Assembly: GCF_002362315.1 (NCBI RefSeq)
Contig: NZ_MTZV01000006.1
Coordinates: 744,001 to 808,000, forward strand
Origin: Paraburkholderia acidicola
GTDB taxonomy: Bacteria > Pseudomonadota > Gammaproteobacteria > Burkholderiales > Burkholderiaceae
DNA length: 64,000 bases
Direction of reading: 5' to 3'
Shown here: one piece after another, positions 1 through 9,169 of the stretch
Layout: the number at the start of each line of letters is the position of its first letter
Numbering within the stretch: position 1 is the first letter of the stretch
Program-made: the position numbers and the translations under genes
The notes under the pieces: generated by a model
The model's database searches: none
What the model saw: the letters and a program-made list of their open reading frames with translations, nothing else
Told to the model about the DNA's origin: nothing

Positions 1-762
1 GAACACGTTGCCGAGTTCGAGCGGCACCGTGGCGATCAGGTCGGGATGCTGGTCGATCAGCAACGGTACGACGAGGAAGTGTGGTGTCGATAGATAGACG
101 TTGCGGCGAATGCCGTATTCGTCGAAGGCGCTGTCGTAGGTGGCGCCGCCCGGACCTTCCAGCGTCACGACGATATGGCGCATCGTTTCGAACTGCTCGC
201 GCGTGATCGTCGCGCCGACCGCCGTGTTGCGCACGCTCACCATCGTCACGAACGAATGCATGAAGAGTTGCTGCTGGAACAGTTCGTCGGGCGCCCCGCG
301 GTACGAACCCAGCGCGAGATCGGCCTCGCCTGTTGCGAGCGTGCCGGCAATCTGTCCGAACGGTACCTGCAGGCTGCGCAGCGTGCAGTCAGGCGCCTCC
401 CTGCGCAACTGGCGAATGAGCGGTGGCAGGAACACCAGTTCGCCCATGTCCGTCATGCATAACGTAAAACTGCGCCGCGCGGTGGCCGGATGAAACTGCG
501 CCTGCGGCACGACGTCCTCGCGCAGCGTCGTCATCATGCCGACGATCGACGGGCCGAGCATCGCCGCCTTCGGTGTCGGCGTCATGCCGGCGGCCGTCTT
601 CACGAACAACGGGTCTTCGAAGAATGCGCGCAGCCGGTTCAGCGCGTGGCTCATCGCTCCCTGCGACAGACCAACCTCCGTCGCGGCCCGCGTCACGCTG
701 CGCTCGCGCAGCAGCGCATCGAACACCACCAGCAGGTTCAGGTCGAGATCACGAATATGCAT
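1..762 (-). CDS. LysR-family transcriptional regulator (3' end outside window)
   Basis: The reverse strand reads a LysR protein beginning MHIRDLDLNLLVVFDALL, followed by a typical helix-turn-helix (SVTRAATEVGLSQGAMSHAL) and the start of the periplasmic-binding-fold effector domain. About 254 codons are present and the gene runs off the left edge. In-frame ATGs at 771 and 780 are alternative starts; 762 fits the family N-terminus best. It is divergent from the Rieske oxygenase with about 134 bp between the starts, the usual LysR layout, so it probably controls that gene in response to an aromatic ligand (inference). No single operator stands out. Confidence 0.93.
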   Translation of the reverse strand, partial: MHIRDLDLNLLVVFDALLRERSVTRAATEVGLSQGAMSHALNRLRAFFEDPLFVKTAAGMTPTPKAAMLGPSIVGMMTTLREDVVPQAQFHPATARRSFTLCMTDMGELVFLPPLIRQLRREAPDCTLRSLQVPFGQIAGTLATGEADLALGSYRGAPDELFQQQLFMHSFVTMVSVRNTAVGATITREQFETMRHIVVTLEGPGGATYDSAFDEYGIRRNVYLSTPHFLVVPLLIDQHPDLIATVPLELGNVF

Positions 763-896
763 GATGTGCATTCCAGTCATTACGGCCATTGTCTTGACGC
801 ATGATGGTGGCGAACCTATCGTGCGGTCAAGCGCCCCGCAGCCGGGCGCGGCGGCAACGTGGCAATGCCATCGACAACATGACTGGAGACAGCACG

Positions 897-1940
897 ATGT
901 TTATTCAAAACACGTGGTACGTGGCCGCGTGGTCACACGAAATCGGCGCGGACGATTTCTTCGCCCGGACGATTACCGGCATTCCGGTCCTGATGTATCG
1001 CAGCGCCGACGGCACGGTGGTCGCGCTCGAAGATCGCTGCTGTCATCGCGGCGCACCGCTATCGCTCGGCCGGCGCGAAGGTGACGATGTGCGCTGCCTG
1101 TATCACGGTCTGAAGTTCGACTGCAGCGGCACCTGCATCGAAGCGCCCGCCCAGGATCGTGTGCCGCCTCAAGCGCGGGTGCGCAGCTTCGCGGTGGTCG
1201 AGCGGCATCGATGGGTATGGATCTGGATGGGCGACGCGGCGCTCGCCGATCCAGATGCGATTCCCGACACGCACTGGCTCGACGACCCCGACTGGCGCAG
1301 TCTGCCCGGCTACATTCACTACGACGTGAATTACCTGCTGATCTGCGACAACCTGCTCGACTTCTCGCATCTGCCGTTCGTGCATCCGACCACGCTCGGC
1401 GGTCCGGAAAGCTACGCGAAGATCCGGCCGTCGGTCGAGCGGCTCGACAATGGCGTACGTGTCACGCGCTGGACCATGGACACCGATGTGCCACCGTTCG
1501 CCGCCGCCGTGAAGGCGTGGCCGGGCAAGGTCGATCGCTGGAACATCTACGATTTCACGATCCCCGGCATCCTGCGGATGGACTCGGGTATGGCACCGGT
1601 GGGCACGGGCGCACAGGACGGCCTGCGTGTAGATGCCGCCGAATTTCGCGGCTGCCAGGCGTTGACGCCGGAAACCGCAACCTCGACGCATTACTTCTTC
1701 GGGCATCCGCACAACTTCGCAATCGATCAGCCCGAAGTGACGCGTGCGATTCACCAGTCGATCGTCGAAGCATTCGATGAGGATCGCGCGATCATCACCG
1801 CGCAGCAACGCAATCTCGCCCTCGATCCCTCGTTCAACATGATGGCCTTCGCAATGGACTCGGCGCTCGTGCAGTTTCGCCGTATCGTCGAACGGTATCT
1901 CGACGCGGAGCGTCAGGGCCTGGCTCGAAGCGCTGTTTAA
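897..1940 (+). CDS. Rieske [2Fe-2S] aromatic ring O-demethylase/oxygenase, VanA type
   Basis: A 347-residue terminal oxygenase component. The Rieske cluster ligands are visible near the N-terminus (C48-x-H50 and C67-x2-H70), and the C-terminal part is the catalytic non-heme-iron domain of the VanA/phthalate-oxygenase group. The start at 897 is chosen because GGAGA lies just upstream and the protein begins at the conserved MFIQNTWYVAAW; an upstream ATG at 801 would add an unconserved tail. Such enzymes need a ferredoxin-reductase partner (VanB type), which is not in the window. The substrate is not readable from sequence; a methoxylated or carboxylated aromatic is likely. Its TAA overlaps the stop codon of the convergent kinase gene. 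Confidence 0.92.
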   Translation: MFIQNTWYVAAWSHEIGADDFFARTITGIPVLMYRSADGTVVALEDRCCHRGAPLSLGRREGDDVRCLYHGLKFDCSGTCIEAPAQDRVPPQARVRSFAVVERHRWVWIWMGDAALADPDAIPDTHWLDDPDWRSLPGYIHYDVNYLLICDNLLDFSHLPFVHPTTLGGPESYAKIRPSVERLDNGVRVTRWTMDTDVPPFAAAVKAWPGKVDRWNIYDFTIPGILRMDSGMAPVGTGAQDGLRVDAAEFRGCQALTPETATSTHYFFGHPHNFAIDQPEVTRAIHQSIVEAFDEDRAIITAQQRNLALDPSFNMMAFAMDSALVQFRRIVERYLDAERQGLARSAV

Positions 1941-2611
1941 CGCACCCCGATCCGCGCCACCACCCGCCCCAACGTCGGCGACGGCTCGATCGTCATCTCG
2001 CCGCCCGAGCGTGTGCACAGATGGTTGACGAGCCGCAGCCCGAAGCCGGCGTCGGTCGCGCGATTAAAGGTCGACGGAAAACCACAGCCCTCGTTCTCGA
2101 CGACGATGCTCACGTGTTCCGGTGTGCGCTGCACGCTGACCGAGATATCGCCGGTGCCGTACTTGATCGCGTTCGTCACGAGCTCGGTGACGATCGATCC
2201 CAGCGACATCAACCCATCGTCGCTCACCGTGAATGGCTCGCTCGACAGCAACTCGATGCGGCGCGCGTCGAGCGGCGATAGCAGCGCATCGTGCAGATCG
2301 CGGGTGAGATTTTCCAGGTATGGCAAGGCATCGCGGGTACGTTGCTGATCGTGCCCATACAGATGCCCGTGAATGCGCGCGAGGCTTTCGATCCGGTCGA
2401 CCGCGATCGACAGTGCGCGGCGCACTTCTTCACTGTCCGATTGCCGTGCCTGCAACTGCAGCGTGCACGAGATCAGGTTCAGGCTGTTGCGCACCCGGTG
2501 ATGGACTTCGCGCATCTGCAGGACGTGCAGCGTGGCCTCGTCGTTCGGCGCAGCAGCTTCGGCGCCCGCATGAGCCGGGATGTTTTCGTCTGTGGATAGG
2601 CTTCTTTTCAT
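1937..2611 (-). CDS. Small sensor histidine kinase, HWE/HisKA_2 type
   Basis: A 224-residue soluble kinase. The phosphoacceptor box (MREVHHRVRNSLNLI, His near 37-38) is of the HisKA_2 type, followed by an HATPase domain with N box (ELVTNAIKYG) and G box (GFGLRLV). There is no membrane segment, PAS or receiver domain, so the signal must come through the short N-terminus or a partner protein. No response regulator is adjacent. Stress-signalling (PhyR-like) and light-sensing kinases share this architecture. The start is uncertain because no strong ribosome site is seen. It converges on the Rieske gene, with the stop codons overlapping in the palindrome TTAA. Confidence 0.85.
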   Translation of the reverse strand: MKRSLSTDENIPAHAGAEAAAPNDEATLHVLQMREVHHRVRNSLNLISCTLQLQARQSDSEEVRRALSIAVDRIESLARIHGHLYGHDQQRTRDALPYLENLTRDLHDALLSPLDARRIELLSSEPFTVSDDGLMSLGSIVTELVTNAIKYGTGDISVSVQRTPEHVSIVVENEGCGFPSTFNRATDAGFGLRLVNHLCTRSGGEMTIEPSPTLGRVVARIGVR

Positions 2612-3111
2612 GGCGTGTTGAGGGCAAACAGACCGGACGCACTAGCGGGCAACGTGACGGCCTGAGGTGGAGTACATCGGAAGGTGTCGCCACCTTGGGT
2701 TCGCAGCGGCTGACAACGCTTGCAGGGTTCAGACATGCCTAACGCCTGCGACGGCCTGCGACGCGCCGGAATGGATGCGAATGTAGCGCCGCGCGGCACC
2801 GCCAGCCAGATCGCTCAGGACTAGATCGTCTGGTACTTCTGTACCGGGTCGGCGAGCGCTGTGCCGCCGCCCGCACACCGATTCCGTCAGCGCAACGGAA
2901 CGCGGCTTCACCTCTTCGCTGCGACGACAAACGAATACGTCACCGGCGATATGCATAGCTCAAATACTTCCTTGTCCTGCCCCGTACCGTCGACAAGAAT
3001 GTTTGTTCCCGTTCGACGCAGACCGCGCGCGCAGTCAATCTCACGCCGCGTTCCGTTATGTGTGGTTCGCCCGCGCCCTTACCTCTTGCCCTGCACTTTC
3101 ACTCGAACCTC
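2612..3111. other. Intergenic region, no convincing gene
   Basis: Five hundred bases between the kinase start and the ABC binding protein. Short ORFs exist on both strands but none has a ribosome site or recognisable composition. It should carry the promoters of both flanking genes, but I could not single out a convincing -35/-10 pair. Confidence 0.5.
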
Positions 3112-4179
3112 ATGCGCTATCCCCGCTTCCTGAAACTCCTGCTCGTGCTGGCGACACTGTCCGTCGCCGCGGTCAACGCTTATGCCGACAAGCCATCGAC
3201 GATCCGCATCGGCGTCGCCGATCAAGGCACCGGCGATCCACCGACCTTCGGCGGTTCGCCCGCGGCAACCGTGCAACAGCAACAACTGCTGGAAAAGGAA
3301 TTCACCGCCGACGGCATCAAGGTCGAATGGCTGTTCTTCAAGGGCGCCGGTCCGGCAGTCAACGAAGCAATCGCCAACCAGTCGCTCGACTTCGCGTTTC
3401 AAGGCGATCTGCCCGCGGTGCTCGCGCGCGCCAACGGCCTGAAGACCCGCATCCTGCTCGAATCGGGCGTACGCGTCGGTATCAAGATCGCCGTGCCGCC
3501 CGACTCCGATATCCACTCGGTCAAGGACCTCAAAGGCCGCCGTGTGTCGATCTTTCGCGGCACCAACCTGCAACTCGTCGCCGACAACGTGCTGGCCGCG
3601 AACCATCTCGACGAGCGCGATCTGCGTGTGCTCAATCTAGACACAGCCAGCTCGCTCGCGGCGCTGGCTTCGAAGGGCATCGATGCATCGGTCAACGACT
3701 ATCACCTTTACAAGCTGCGCGACCAGGGGCTCGCGAAGATCATCTACGAGTCGCAGACCGATGGCCCGCAGTTCACGCGGCAATCGCATCTGCTCGTCAC
3801 CGAAGACTTCGAACATGCGCATCCGGAGGTCGTCCAGCGCGTGGTGAATGCGTTTGTCAAAGGCGCGCAATGGTCATCGGATGAGGCAAATCGTGATGCG
3901 CTATTCACGCAGTGGGCTAAGAGCGGTGTAGGCGTTGCGTCGTGGAAGGCCGAGTTTGCGAACCGCACGCTGAAGGAGCGTAATTCGCCGCTGATCGATC
4001 CGTTTATCGTCGGGCGCTATAAGGCCGTGGCGCAGGCAGCGTTGCAGCTCAAGCTGATCCGTCAGCCGGTCGAGGTCGACGGCTGGTTCGAGCCGCGTTA
4101 CCTCGACAACGCGCTGCGCACACTGAAACTCGAGCACTACTGGACGCCCTATGACGCGGCGGGCAAACCGCTCGCCTGA
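3112..4179 (+). CDS. ABC transporter substrate-binding protein, sulfonate/nitrate/taurine type
   Basis: A 355-residue periplasmic binding protein (SsuA/TauA family). It has a Sec signal peptide of about 25 residues (LKLLLVLATLSVAAVNAYA) and a mature domain beginning STIRIGVADQG. The start at 3112 is picked because the signal peptide begins there; upstream residues of the longer frame are not signal-like. It is followed within 36 bp by two permeases and an ATPase, so it delivers substrate to that importer. The family binds alkanesulfonates, taurine, nitrate or thiamine-pyrimidine-like compounds. The ligand is not decidable here, although the SsuA-like second binding protein next door favours an organosulfur role. 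Confidence 0.9.
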   Translation: MRYPRFLKLLLVLATLSVAAVNAYADKPSTIRIGVADQGTGDPPTFGGSPAATVQQQQLLEKEFTADGIKVEWLFFKGAGPAVNEAIANQSLDFAFQGDLPAVLARANGLKTRILLESGVRVGIKIAVPPDSDIHSVKDLKGRRVSIFRGTNLQLVADNVLAANHLDERDLRVLNLDTASSLAALASKGIDASVNDYHLYKLRDQGLAKIIYESQTDGPQFTRQSHLLVTEDFEHAHPEVVQRVVNAFVKGAQWSSDEANRDALFTQWAKSGVGVASWKAEFANRTLKERNSPLIDPFIVGRYKAVAQAALQLKLIRQPVEVDGWFEPRYLDNALRTLKLEHYWTPYDAAGKPLA

Positions 4180-4214
4180 GCGATAACCCTCGCCCCACCC
4201 GACGGAGCGCGACG

Positions 4215-5069
4215 ATGAGCGAAACCGCAATCCCCCTGCATGCTGCTCCCGGCGATACACGCGTCAGCGCCGGTTCGTCGGGTCGCCGCACGCGCCACGT
4301 GCTGCATACGCTCGCATGGCATCTCGCGCCGTGGCTGTTGCCGGCGGCGTTGTTTGCGCTGTGGAGCATCGGTTGCGAGCGCGGCTGGATTGCCCCGCAG
4401 ATCCTGCCGCCGCCCGAACGCGTCTATGACACCTTCATCGAACTCGCACGCAGCGGCGACCTTGCGAGCAATACGCTGATCAGTCTGCAACGTGTGTTGC
4501 TCGGCTTCGGTGCGGGCACGCTGGTGGGCTTCGCGATCGGCGCCGCGCTCGGACTGTCGCGCACGCTCGAAGCGTACGTGCTGCCCTCGTTCAATGCGAT
4601 CGTGCAGATTCCGGTGCTGGGCTGGTTGCCGTTTCTGCTGTTGCTGGTTGGCGTCGGCGAGCCGCTCAAGTACATCCTGATCGCACACGCCGCTCTGGTG
4701 CCGGTCACGCTCAGTACGCTGCAAGGTTTCCGGCAGACGCCGGCCGCGCTCGACGAGGTCGCGCGGGTCTTCAAATACAACCGCTGGCAACGCATCGTTT
4801 ATCTCGTGCTGCCCGCGGCCGTGCCGACGCTCGCTACCGGCATCCGGCTCGCGTTCACCAAGGCGTGGCTTGCGCTTGTCGTGGTTGAGCTGGTCGCTTC
4901 GTCCGAGGGGCTCGGCTATCTGATCGTCTACGGCCGGCAGCTGTTTCAACTCGATCTCGTGATGGCATCGGTCGTCATGGTCGGTGCGATCGGCCTCGCG
5001 ATGAACCGGTTGCTCGATGCGCTCGAAGCGCGTCTGCGGCGTGGGCAGCCTTCCGCTTTTCGCGAATAA
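4215..5069 (+). CDS. ABC transporter permease (SsuC-like)
   Basis: A 284-residue inner-membrane permease with about six hydrophobic segments and the EAA loop that docks on the ATPase (region EVARVFKYNRWQRIVYLVLP). GGAG lies eight bases before the ATG. It probably forms a heteromeric channel with the next gene, which encodes a second permease of the same family. The N-terminal 30 residues are cytoplasmic and basic. Confidence 0.9.
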   Translation: MSETAIPLHAAPGDTRVSAGSSGRRTRHVLHTLAWHLAPWLLPAALFALWSIGCERGWIAPQILPPPERVYDTFIELARSGDLASNTLISLQRVLLGFGAGTLVGFAIGAALGLSRTLEAYVLPSFNAIVQIPVLGWLPFLLLLVGVGEPLKYILIAHAALVPVTLSTLQGFRQTPAALDEVARVFKYNRWQRIVYLVLPAAVPTLATGIRLAFTKAWLALVVVELVASSEGLGYLIVYGRQLFQLDLVMASVVMVGAIGLAMNRLLDALEARLRRGQPSAFRE

Positions 5070-5104
5070 CTCATGCATCACCGCTTGCGTAGAAGGAGCA
5101 CACG

Positions 5105-5995
5105 ATGGCGTCGAACCGAATTCCCGCAGCGCTTCGTCTACGTCGTAGCAACCGGCGTGAAGGGCCGCCGTCGTGTGGCTGCGACGTGGTGGAGCAGAGC
5201 GCGTTGTCAGCCGCCGATAGCAAACCGACATCGCGTCGTGTCGACTGGCGGGGCCTTGTCTTGCCGCTCGTGGTTTTCTCGCTGTGGTGGGCTGTGAGCA
5301 CCGCGCATCTGGTCAAAAGCGGCCTGCTGGTCAGTCCCGCCGACGTCGCGCATACCGCATGGGAACAGATCGTCAGCGGGGCACTGGTGCGTGCGCTGTC
5401 GGCATCGCTGGCGCGCGAGGCTAGCGGGTTTGCGATCGGGAGCATTGCCGGGTTGTTGCTCGGCAGTGCGCTCGGTTTGTCGCGCATCGCGACGCGACTG
5501 ATCGCGCCAAGCTTCGACACGTTCAAGCAGATCTCGCTGTTCGCGTGGATTCCGCTGATTTCCGTCTGGTTCGGTCTCGGCGATGCCGCGAAGGTCGTGT
5601 TTCTATCGCTTGCGGCGTTGCTGCCCGTCGCCGCACATACGTGTGACGGCATCCATTCCGTACCGCGTACGTATATCGAAGTCGCGCGCGCGTTCCGCTA
5701 TTCACGTCTGCAACTGATCCGCCATGTGATCCTGCCCGCCGCACTGCCGTCGATCTTCACCGGCATCTATCTCGCGTTGATCTACTCGTGGCTCGCCACG
5801 CTGGGCGCGGAGTATCTGCTGGTGGCGGGCCGCGGCATCGGTAATACGTTGATCGACGGCAGCGAGCAGTTCCGGATGGACCTGGTGCTGTTCGGGATCA
5901 TCGTCGTCGGTTTGACGGGTTGGGCGTTGAATGCGCTTGCGCGTGCAATCGAGCGCGCGGTGTTTGCGCGCCGACCCGATGCTGTATCCGCCTGA
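5105..5995 (+). CDS. ABC transporter permease (second SsuC-like subunit)
   Basis: A 296-residue permease of the same family as its upstream neighbour. The EAA loop (YIEVARAFRYSRLQLIRHVILP) and C-terminal membrane segments are clear. AAGGAG precedes the ATG at good spacing. The first 45 or so residues are polar and arginine-rich before the first membrane helix, longer than usual. Most Ssu operons have one permease; two tandem permeases suggest a heterodimeric pore (inference). Confidence 0.9.
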   Translation: MASNRIPAALRLRRSNRREGPPSCGCDVVEQSALSAADSKPTSRRVDWRGLVLPLVVFSLWWAVSTAHLVKSGLLVSPADVAHTAWEQIVSGALVRALSASLAREASGFAIGSIAGLLLGSALGLSRIATRLIAPSFDTFKQISLFAWIPLISVWFGLGDAAKVVFLSLAALLPVAAHTCDGIHSVPRTYIEVARAFRYSRLQLIRHVILPAALPSIFTGIYLALIYSWLATLGAEYLLVAGRGIGNTLIDGSEQFRMDLVLFGIIVVGLTGWALNALARAIERAVFARRPDAVSA

Positions 5996-6037
5996 GTTGC
6001 TTTGCCCGAAGATCGCCCTACTCGCACAGGACCGTTC

Positions 6038-6898
6038 ATGACGACCGCACCACTTTCCTCCGACGGCATCGACATCGTTCACGTCAGCAAACACTACGCG
6101 CAACGCGGTGCACCGCTTGCCGTGCTCGACGACATCACCCTACGCGTGCGGCCTGGCGAATTCGTCAGCGTCGTCGGTGCGAGCGGGTGCGGCAAGTCGA
6201 CGCTGCTGCGTCTTATCGCGGGGCTAGATGCAGACTATCGCGGCACGATCCGCGTGGCGGGCGAACCGGTGCGCGACACATCGTTAGAACGCGGGATCGT
6301 GTTTCAGGACCATCGGCTGTTTCCGTGGCTCACGGCGTCGCAGAACATTCACGCGGCATTGCGCAACGCGCCGCTGTCGGCGAAAGAAAAGCGCGATGCC
6401 GTCGCTGAGCACATCGCGCTCGTCGGGTTGAACGGTTTTGAGAACGCGTATCCGCATGAGCTGTCGGGCGGGATGGCACAGCGCGTCGCGATTGCCCGCG
6501 GACTCGTGAACCGGCCACGCGTGCTGCTGCTCGACGAACCGTTCGGCGCGCTCGATGCGCTCACACGAGGCCGCCTGCAGAACGAGCTGCAACGCATCTG
6601 GGAACACGAACGCATCACGATGATTCTCGTCACGCATGACGTCGATGAAGCGCTCTATCTGGGCGATCGCGTCGTCACGATGGCGCCGCGACCGGGTCGC
6701 ATCGAACGCATCGTCGACGTTGCATTGCCACGTCCGCGCGAGCGCAGCGATCCGCGTTTCATTCGTTTGCGTGATGCGGTGCTGGCTGATTTCGCGGAAC
6801 CTGGTCTCGCTTCAGCAGAACGTGACGAGCCGCCGCACGGTGGGCTACCGGCGCGGCCTGCGCAACAGCCGGTCACCGCATGGCGGCTTGCCCGGTAA
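6038..6898 (+). CDS. ABC transporter ATP-binding protein (SsuB/TauB-like)
   Basis: A 286-residue ATPase with Walker A (GASGCGKST, about residues 47-55), signature LSGGMAQRVAIARG and Walker B VLLLDEPFGALD, then the switch histidine in ILVTHDVDEA. The start at 6038 is preferred because AGGA sits six bases upstream; an ATG at 6002 is in frame but lacks a ribosome site. It powers the importer encoded by the preceding three genes. A proline-rich C-terminal tail of about 40 residues is not part of the conserved fold. Confidence 0.92.
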   Translation: MTTAPLSSDGIDIVHVSKHYAQRGAPLAVLDDITLRVRPGEFVSVVGASGCGKSTLLRLIAGLDADYRGTIRVAGEPVRDTSLERGIVFQDHRLFPWLTASQNIHAALRNAPLSAKEKRDAVAEHIALVGLNGFENAYPHELSGGMAQRVAIARGLVNRPRVLLLDEPFGALDALTRGRLQNELQRIWEHERITMILVTHDVDEALYLGDRVVTMAPRPGRIERIVDVALPRPRERSDPRFIRLRDAVLADFAEPGLASAERDEPPHGGLPARPAQQPVTAWRLAR

Positions 6899-7092
6899 CG
6901 CTGTTCACAGCCGGCACATCGCCAACACTATCGAGATCCGCGGTCTCTATCTGCGGATTGCCGGCGCACGCGGACATCAGTAGATGATCCGCACGCCGCA
7001 AAGCATCGCCAACCCGTTGTAGCAGTGGTTTGAAGAAGAAGGCGCGGCAACCCAGCCGCTCCATTCGCATAATCAAACCTGCAAGACCAACC

Positions 7093-8118
7093 TCACGCCG
7101 TCTGCCACCGAGCGTCAACAACTTCGATCTTGCGGGGAATCAGCTTCAGGTTCGTGAACGCATCGGCGATCTGCTGCTGATACGCAAGCGTCGCGCTGTC
7201 TATCGGCTGCACGCCGTAGCCCGCGCGCTTAAGCGCGAGTTCGAGCGTTGCAGTATCGAGACCGGTAAGCGGCGACAGCTGCGCTGCAACCTCCGGAATA
7301 TGATCGCGTGCCCACTCGTCGACCTTCGCGGTTTCATCGAGTAGTGCGTGGACCAGTTGCGGCTGCGCAGCGGCGAACTTGCGGCTCGCGACGTAATACT
7401 GCGTGTTGCGCACGAGACCTTCGCCATCGACGATCACACGCGCACCGGTCTGACGCTGGGCCGCCGCGTAGTACGGATCCCAGATCACCCACGCGTCGAC
7501 GCCGCGCTGTACAAATGCCGCGCGAGCATCGGCGGGTGCGAGGTAAGCCGGCACGATCTCCTTGTAGTCGACCTGTGCGCTCTGCAGCGCCTTGACCAGC
7601 AGATAGTGAACATTCGAGCCGCGGTTGAGCGCGACCTTCTTGCCGCGCAGATCGGCGACCGTCTTGATCGGCGAATCGGCCGGCACGATGATCGCTTCGC
7701 CCTTCGGCGCCGGCGGTTCACTGCCCACGTAGACGAGATCGACGCCGCCGGCCTGAGCGAAGATCGGCGGCGTTTCGCCGACTGTGCCGACATCGACCGC
7801 ACCGGCGTTCAAACCTTCGAGCAGTTGCGGTCCGCCCGGAAATTCCAGCCACTGCACCGTGACGCCCTCGGCGGCGAGGCGCTTTTCGAGCGTACCGCGC
7901 GCCTTGAGCACGATGAAGTTGCCGTACTTCTGATAGCCGATGCGCAGCGTCTTGCCGTTGCCTTGTGCGTGAACCGCCCCGCTTGCAGCGAATGCCGCGG
8001 CACCGCCCCACAGCGTCGTGCTGCGTGCGGCGACCAGCGTAGCCGCGCCCGCGGCCTTCAACAGCGTGCGACGTGCGCCGTCATGCGTGCCAGTGCCGAT
8101 GTCTTTTTTCGATGTCAT
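7093..8118 (-). CDS. Aliphatic sulfonate ABC transporter substrate-binding protein (SsuA-like)
   Basis: A 341-residue periplasmic binding protein of the SsuA family, convergent with the importer operon. The N-terminus carries a twin-arginine motif and hydrophobic stretch (ARRTLLKAAGAATLVAARS), so Tat export is likely. The mature domain begins TLRIGYQKYGNF, typical of SsuA, with the family signature GTVGETPPIFAQAG. The ATG at 8118 is used because the Tat region follows at normal distance; an upstream frame extends to 8187 without support. It has no permease or ATPase of its own here and probably offers a second ligand specificity to the neighbouring importer (inference). Confidence 0.92.
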   Translation of the reverse strand: MTSKKDIGTGTHDGARRTLLKAAGAATLVAARSTTLWGGAAAFAASGAVHAQGNGKTLRIGYQKYGNFIVLKARGTLEKRLAAEGVTVQWLEFPGGPQLLEGLNAGAVDVGTVGETPPIFAQAGGVDLVYVGSEPPAPKGEAIIVPADSPIKTVADLRGKKVALNRGSNVHYLLVKALQSAQVDYKEIVPAYLAPADARAAFVQRGVDAWVIWDPYYAAAQRQTGARVIVDGEGLVRNTQYYVASRKFAAAQPQLVHALLDETAKVDEWARDHIPEVAAQLSPLTGLDTATLELALKRAGYGVQPIDSATLAYQQQIADAFTNLKLIPRKIEVVDARWQTA

Positions 8119-8334
8119 ATGCGTGAGTCTCTTCGTGTCCGTCTGCGTGTTTGCCGATGCGTCGATGTGCCGATGCGCGATCCGCACCGCGGCTATGCAT
8201 CATGCGTGGACCGATCCGCACGGGTCAATGCGCTGCTTCGAGTTTTTTATGCTATCGATTCCGCCGGCCGGAATTTGCACGCGTGACACCGTAGAATCGC
8301 AGGACTCCCCGACCACCACCCAAGGCGACCGCCA

Positions 8335-8826
8335 ATGTCCGGTAAAACACCGCAGTCCGACGCATTCTGGGGCGCCTACGCGTCGCACGCCGGTATCGCG
8401 TCGGCTATCTATGAAGTGGTCAGTTTCGGCGACAGCCCGGAGATGGCGAACGAGCTGGCCGAACTCGTTGTCGCCGGACCTAAGCGGGCGACGGCATCGC
8501 TCGCACGCTACTACACGCAGGCCCCCGACACCCTGCCGAAGCCTGGCGACTACGTGGTGCTGGTCGACGGCGCCGGCGTGCCGTGCGCGATCTGGCGTAC
8601 CACCGAGGTCACCGTGAAGCCGCTCATCGCCGTCGACGACCGCTTTGCATGGGACGAAGGCGAAGGCGACCGTAGCCGCGCCTTCTGGCTCGACGCGCAC
8701 CGGGCATTCTTCAGTGCCCAGGCCGCCGAGGACGGATTCGACATGCACGACCAGATCGAGACGGTGTTCGAACGCTTCGAGATCGTCTGGCCGCTGGCAA
8801 TTGCCGATGTGCGTCCATTGCCTTGA
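8335..8826 (+). CDS. ASCH-domain protein
   Basis: A 163-residue protein matching the ASCH fold: an N-terminal helical part (DAFWGAYASHAG), then the family features AGPKRATASLARYY and PKPGDYVVLVDGAGVPCAIWRT. ASCH domains resemble PUA domains and bind RNA or nucleotides; some members are RNases or nucleoside deaminase-like. The precise substrate is unknown. It is divergent from the Tat binding protein and monocistronic as far as can be seen. Confidence 0.85.
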   Translation: MSGKTPQSDAFWGAYASHAGIASAIYEVVSFGDSPEMANELAELVVAGPKRATASLARYYTQAPDTLPKPGDYVVLVDGAGVPCAIWRTTEVTVKPLIAVDDRFAWDEGEGDRSRAFWLDAHRAFFSAQAAEDGFDMHDQIETVFERFEIVWPLAIADVRPLP

Positions 8827-8970
8827 TTCCGGTGACGGTTAGCTTTCAAGACACCTTCCTGTAATAAATTGAAACTATCTTCGCGGCTAGCTTGCGCCCC
8901 GGCGCGGCCACAGAGGATGCTTGAGCATTCCCCTATTTCCCTTATCTCCTGATCTTTCCCGGAGCAATTC

Positions 8971-9141
8971 ATGCAGATGCCGGCATTTCGGCTTTTGGCA
9001 CTGATCGGCCTGTTGGGCGCGACAACGCTCATCGGTGCGTGCGGTGCGGACATCGACCCGCCCAAGGCAGCATGCGGCAACACCACGCTCGCCAATACGA
9101 AGATGAGCTGTCCGCCGGGCTTTGTCCCACCCGCATCCTGA
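8971..9141 (+). CDS. Mini-lipoprotein upstream of phospholipase C
   Basis: A 56-residue ORF with a good ribosome site (GGAGCAATTC before ATG). The protein has a short signal peptide ending in a lipobox (LIGAC, Cys at about residue 24) and a mature part of only about 33 residues with two further cysteines and a PPGFVPP tail. It ends 28 bases before the phospholipase C start, so co-transcription is likely. I do not recognise a family. It may be an accessory or anchoring factor for the exported enzyme (inference only). Confidence 0.7.
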   Translation: MQMPAFRLLALIGLLGATTLIGACGADIDPPKAACGNTTLANTKMSCPPGFVPPAS

Positions 9142-9169
9142 CCACCGAATCCAGCCTGGAACCCCGCGC

